Virus record (IMG/VR): IMGVR_UViG_3300007513_000013
Coordinates: 54,472 to 118,471 of that record
Direction: 5' to 3' (one strand)
DNA length: 64,000 bases
Source: a virus
In this document: positions 60,448-64,000 of the stretch, piece by piece
Layout: every line of letters begins with the position of its first letter
Numbering within the stretch: position 1 is the first letter of the stretch
Notes under the pieces: model-generated
Told to the model about the DNA's origin: nothing
Databases searched by the model: none
What the model saw: only the letters and a program-made list of their open reading frames with translations
Translations under genes and position numbers: made by a program

Positions 60448-62408
60448 TGTCAATATTAAGATACACGGCTAGTGCAGACACAACTATAACAAACGCGTTT
60501 GAGTTTGATATGAAAACCAGAGGCACCGGCTCCAACATGGGAGCTTCAGATAGTTTAGAGGTTTTTTCTATTTATAACCAAGTTAGTAGTTCTACGAGCG
60601 GTAAAAGCGCCGAATTGTCTCGCGTCTTGGTAAATTTCCCAATTTCTACTATAGAAAGCGACAGAACAGCCGGAACACTTCCAGCCTTTGGAAAAGTTAA
60701 TTTTTATTTAAGAATGTTTAATGCAGAGCATGCTTCTACAACTCCTGCGCAATTTACTTTAACAGCGTCAGCAGTCACAACAGATTGGGAAGAAGGTTTT
60801 GGTTTGGATATGGAGTCCTATAAGGATTTGACTCGCGATGGAGAGGGGGCAAACTGGATTAATTCAAGGGCCCTCAACGCAGCTACAGCAACTTTCACCT
60901 TTACGAATACCGGCAATGCCGCGGGAACTTATGCTGATGAGGCAACAATTACCATTACAGATGCCGGAGACGTAGCGAAAACCTATAAAATCATGACCGG
61001 TTTTGATGCCAATGCGGCCAATCAAGAATTTAACACTGGCGCAACTGATGAGGCCGCCGCAGCAAATTTCAAACAAATTGTCGAGAGCGCAAATGGTCAT
61101 AATGGCACTATACTTGTTACTGTTGATGGCGGCACTGTCACAATGACACAATCAGTCACTGGCACTCGCGGCCTTAAAGATATTACAGTATCCTCCTCTC
61201 CAGATTGGAACGCCAATACAAGCACAAATGTAGGCACAGCCTTTTCGCTAGCATCTTTGTGGACTAGGGCTGGTGGTGATTATGATTTCCATCCAGATTC
61301 TTCTTTTCATCAAAGTTTTGAATCCGGCCGCGAAGATTTGGAACTTGATATCACGCCTCTTGTTGAACAATGGTTAAATTCTGCTGGAAATACTTATGGA
61401 AATAAATCTAGTGCTCGATATGGCGTTGGAGTCTTTCTAACAGGAACACAAGAGGCGCACCATGATGAAGCTGATAGTGGCGGAGTGTTAAAAAACCTTA
61501 GTGGCTCTGCGCGCTCCTATTATACTAAAAAGTTTTTTGCAAGAGGCAGTGAGTTTTTCTTTAAACGGCCCCTTATCGAAGCGAGATGGGATTCCTCCAG
61601 AAAAGACAACCGGTCAAACTTTTACTTTAGTAGTTCCATTGCACCTGGAGAAGATAACTTAAACACGATATATTTATATAATTACGTAAGAGGCCAATTG
61701 AAGAATATTCCAGGAGTTGGCACTACAGGTTCTATTTTGGTCAGCATATACTCTGGCTCTGCAGATAATACTGCCGCGCTGGAAACAGCACAGCAAAAAC
61801 TTTGGAACCCATATAACGTTGAGCCAACGGCAGGAGGGGCCCATGTCTTAAATATAACGGGTAGTTACGTCTCTACTGGTATTTATTCTGCTTCGTTTGC
61901 CCTTACTGGAACATCGGGCTTAACAACTATATATGATGTTTGGCATAGCGGAACGTTTGCAAATCCGCACGTACATCAGTATTTTACGGGCGCAATATCT
62001 ACAAACGACTTTAATTCTTCAGAGATCGATCCGAATGCAAATTATGTAATGAATATGAAAAACTTAAGACCAATTTATTCGGACAAGGAGACAGCCAGAT
62101 TTAGATTGTTTACTAGAAAAAAAGATTGGTCCCCAACTATTTACACAAAGGCAACCAAGAACATTAAAACCGATATTATAGAGGACGTTTATTATAAAAT
62201 ATTTAGAGTTAAAGACAATCATACAATAATCGATTACGGAACAGGAAGTTTAAACCACACCAGATTGTCTTATGATGTTAGTGGAAGTTATTTTGACTTA
62301 GACATGTCAATACTGCAGAATGATTATATGTATGGAATTAAATTGGTTGCTTATGAAAATGGTAAATATACGGAGCAACCTGATATTTTTAAATTTAGGG
62401 TAGAGTAG
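60447..62408 (+). CDS. DNRLRE-like virion protein with inserted beta module, 653 aa
   Basis: The N-terminus (YTASADTTITNAFEF...GASDSLEVFSIY) and the GANW...WTRAGGDYD landmarks fit DNRLRE-type extracellular beta domains. Between GANW (about 134) and WTRAGGDYD (about 271) there is a Thr/Ala-rich beta module of about 130 residues (about 139-270) that looks like an inserted Ig-like or bacterial adhesion domain. The rest is beta-rich with Gly/Ser linkers. It is probably a wedge-associated or fibre-like tail protein. Confidence 0.68.
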   Translation: MSILRYTASADTTITNAFEFDMKTRGTGSNMGASDSLEVFSIYNQVSSSTSGKSAELSRVLVNFPISTIESDRTAGTLPAFGKVNFYLRMFNAEHASTTPAQFTLTASAVTTDWEEGFGLDMESYKDLTRDGEGANWINSRALNAATATFTFTNTGNAAGTYADEATITITDAGDVAKTYKIMTGFDANAANQEFNTGATDEAAAANFKQIVESANGHNGTILVTVDGGTVTMTQSVTGTRGLKDITVSSSPDWNANTSTNVGTAFSLASLWTRAGGDYDFHPDSSFHQSFESGREDLELDITPLVEQWLNSAGNTYGNKSSARYGVGVFLTGTQEAHHDEADSGGVLKNLSGSARSYYTKKFFARGSEFFFKRPLIEARWDSSRKDNRSNFYFSSSIAPGEDNLNTIYLYNYVRGQLKNIPGVGTTGSILVSIYSGSADNTAALETAQQKLWNPYNVEPTAGGAHVLNITGSYVSTGIYSASFALTGTSGLTTIYDVWHSGTFANPHVHQYFTGAISTNDFNSSEIDPNANYVMNMKNLRPIYSDKETARFRLFTRKKDWSPTIYTKATKNIKTDIIEDVYYKIFRVKDNHTIIDYGTGSLNHTRLSYDVSGSYFDLDMSILQNDYMYGIKLVAYENGKYTEQPDIFKFRVE

Positions 62409-62414
62409 AACAGG

Positions 62415-64000
62415 ATGCACGACGATATTAAAAAATATTTTAATGAAGAAGACCCTACAATTGTTAATTTGACTGATATCGATTCTCTAGGAAAAGAGGT
62501 CGAATCACTTAATTATCTTAGAGCGTATATCGAACAAAAAGAGCGCTTTGTCCCTCATATAGACTTTTCAGATCCCGCTAATTTTGCTAAATTTGGCTCT
62601 GCAGAACAGTATTATCGCGATGCAATTGAAAGAATTTACAAAACCTATCCATATGATGGCTCATTATATGAGAGAATTGCATGGCACAATAGTTCATCCT
62701 TTTTTGACAATCATGTTTTCGATAAAGAATATCCCAGAACAAACGGTTATATAAAATTCTCAGCCGATCCTGATGTGGCAAATGGTGGCTGGGGCGTTCA
62801 AGGGACAACCTCTAACTTATATTCTAGTAGTTCGGTGGGTGAATATATAATTTTTAAAGGTGGCCCACACCCGAGCAACAGAGGAACAGGCAAAGCACCA
62901 AACGATAAATCTGGTGATTATAAAAGCGGCTACTCAAATATATTTGATCAATCAGAAAACAGAGAATCAAATCTTAAAATTGATGGAAATGATGGAAACA
63001 CTGTTGAGTTCTGGATGAAAAAAGAGGATTTTGAAGCAGGAGGTGCAACCACATCAAAAATGGTGATTTTTGATACGTACGCTGTAAACGGAACAACTAC
63101 CGGAAGCTCTGAATATGGTCGCTTAAGGATCGAAACAGATGCTAGCAAGGATCCATCCACTTCTCCATTTTATGTCACTTATATGTCTGGAAATACGGGA
63201 TTTGACACTTTAAATATTGGCAATTGTACATATGCCGATGTTGCAGACAGCAAATGGCATCATTATGCATTTACTTTTAAGAGCAACGTTGCAGAAAATC
63301 ATTCTATTTTATTTGACGGAGTTGATGATTTTCTTAATGTCGGTCAGCCTAAAAGTTTAAATTTTGATCCGGACAGCGACTTTTTTACTCTTTCGGCGTG
63401 GATAAAAACTACTGCTGAAAATGGCACCATAATTAGCTTAGCAGAAGACGGTACTGCCGCCAATGCGCAATATGAATTATATGTAGCTTCGGGATATCTT
63501 GCCGCTGTAGTTGGCGGCAACGCTAATACGTCTGTTTCTAATTCAACTATTAATGACGGAAATTGGCATCATTGTGTTCTTGTTAGTAACACCGCGGCTC
63601 ATTTGTTATATCTCGATGGTGTACTGCAGACAGACACCGGAGCTTGTGGCAGTACAACTAAATCGGGGATTGATGTGCTTATTGGAGCCAGAAGAAACGG
63701 CGATAATACAACTACAGGCCGCCTTTTTGATGGCAATATTGACGAAGTAACAGTGTGGAGCGCTGCCTTGAATGCTAATCAAGTTGCAGAACTATACAAC
63801 GGAGAGCTTCCGGCCGGACTAGTAAAAGGTCCCATTTTTGCAGATCCCAGAATACACAGTGCAAAAGCAAATCTTGTGCATTATTGGAATATGGGAGAGT
63901 CCATAAAGAAAGGAGAAAATGGAAAAGAATTAAAAGAACTAGTTAGTGGCGTACACAATGCAGTGTTTAACAATTTCTCTTTTGACTCAAAAAGTGGACC
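62415..64000 (+). CDS. LamG-domain tail protein (3' truncated)
   Basis: The frame is open to the window end (528 codons visible). After a helical start come concanavalin/LamG-type features: NTVEFWMKKEDFEAGG and WHHYAFTFKSN, then FDGVDDFLNVGQ, FFTLSAWIKTT, WHHCVLVSN, HLLYLDGV and GNIDEVTVWSAALNANQVAE. The second LamG domain appears to begin inside the first. Such domains bind glycans, so it is a candidate receptor-binding or fibre-associated protein. ATG 62415 lies 6 bp after the previous stop. Confidence 0.82.
   Translation, partial: MHDDIKKYFNEEDPTIVNLTDIDSLGKEVESLNYLRAYIEQKERFVPHIDFSDPANFAKFGSAEQYYRDAIERIYKTYPYDGSLYERIAWHNSSSFFDNHVFDKEYPRTNGYIKFSADPDVANGGWGVQGTTSNLYSSSSVGEYIIFKGGPHPSNRGTGKAPNDKSGDYKSGYSNIFDQSENRESNLKIDGNDGNTVEFWMKKEDFEAGGATTSKMVIFDTYAVNGTTTGSSEYGRLRIETDASKDPSTSPFYVTYMSGNTGFDTLNIGNCTYADVADSKWHHYAFTFKSNVAENHSILFDGVDDFLNVGQPKSLNFDPDSDFFTLSAWIKTTAENGTIISLAEDGTAANAQYELYVASGYLAAVVGGNANTSVSNSTINDGNWHHCVLVSNTAAHLLYLDGVLQTDTGACGSTTKSGIDVLIGARRNGDNTTTGRLFDGNIDEVTVWSAALNANQVAELYNGELPAGLVKGPIFADPRIHSAKANLVHYWNMGESIKKGENGKELKELVSGVHNAVFNNFSFDSKSG

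Overview
The window is a piece of an A+T-rich genome of a tailed phage with a contractile tail, related to T4-like marine myoviruses. The evidence is a gp25-type baseplate wedge protein next to a gp6/J-like wedge protein, a gp55-like late sigma factor, a PIN-PhoH protein, a short peptide deformylase and a PD-(D/E)XK nuclease. Genes are packed on the + strand with 1-16 bp overlaps or very short gaps; only one gene (25776-26624) is on the - strand. Both ends cut genes. The host is not identified. MopE-type CDGxDNDCDG repeats in a phage lipoprotein are most familiar from deltaproteobacterial lineages (Myxococcota and relatives), which is only a weak hint.

Region 1 (1-21.5 kb) is the most unusual part. 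It holds a nucleotidase-like HAD protein, a small protein with a basic tail and four large multidomain proteins (623-1662 aa) plus one unrecognised 644-aa relative. The large proteins combine HExxH metalloprotease motifs, a MepA-type murein endopeptidase, a beta-lactamase/transpeptidase-like serine hydrolase, a ligase-like KxDG domain and an HxGH nucleotidyltransferase. Short helical segments ending in (L/I)-x-E occur at their N-termini and between domains. They resemble the capsid-targeting/prohead-protease signals of T4 internal head proteins, so I infer that these may be packaged, processed virion proteins. A lipoprotein with MopE repeats and a VWA domain, plus two small membrane proteins, sits in the middle behind its own sigma70-like promoter.

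Region 2 (21.5-30.3 kb) is a host-takeover and expression block: a Fis-like regulator, a complete phage-encoded tmRNA (tag ANDNVEFEYALAA), an FtsZ/tubulin-like GTPase, peptide deformylase, an archaeal-type (type II) GAPDH homologue, a secreted trypsin-like lipoprotein on the - strand, PIN-PhoH, an ATLF-like metalloprotease, a protein with a histone-H1-like tail, and a Cas4-like nuclease.

Region 3 (30.3-44.4 kb) is a translationally coupled run of 14 glycan genes: glycosyltransferases (GT4, GT2, GT-D, GT11), UDP-GlcNAc 2-epimerase, a nucleotide-sugar dehydrogenase, GDP-mannose 3,5-epimerase, an RmlB-like dehydratase, a shortened DegT aminotransferase, a GNAT acetyltransferase, a carbamoyltransferase, a methyltransferase and NAD synthetase. 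Together they could make and attach a decorated sugar to virion, host envelope or DNA.

Region 4 (44.4-64 kb) has a small-protein cluster with the late sigma factor and then baseplate/tail genes: an OB-fold-like hub candidate, a spike-like protein, a 2979-aa giant protein, gp25, gp6/J-like, a DNRLRE-like protein and a truncated LamG protein. A recurring CTATTTA element lies 10-37 nt upstream of seven transcription-unit starts and is a candidate phage promoter element.
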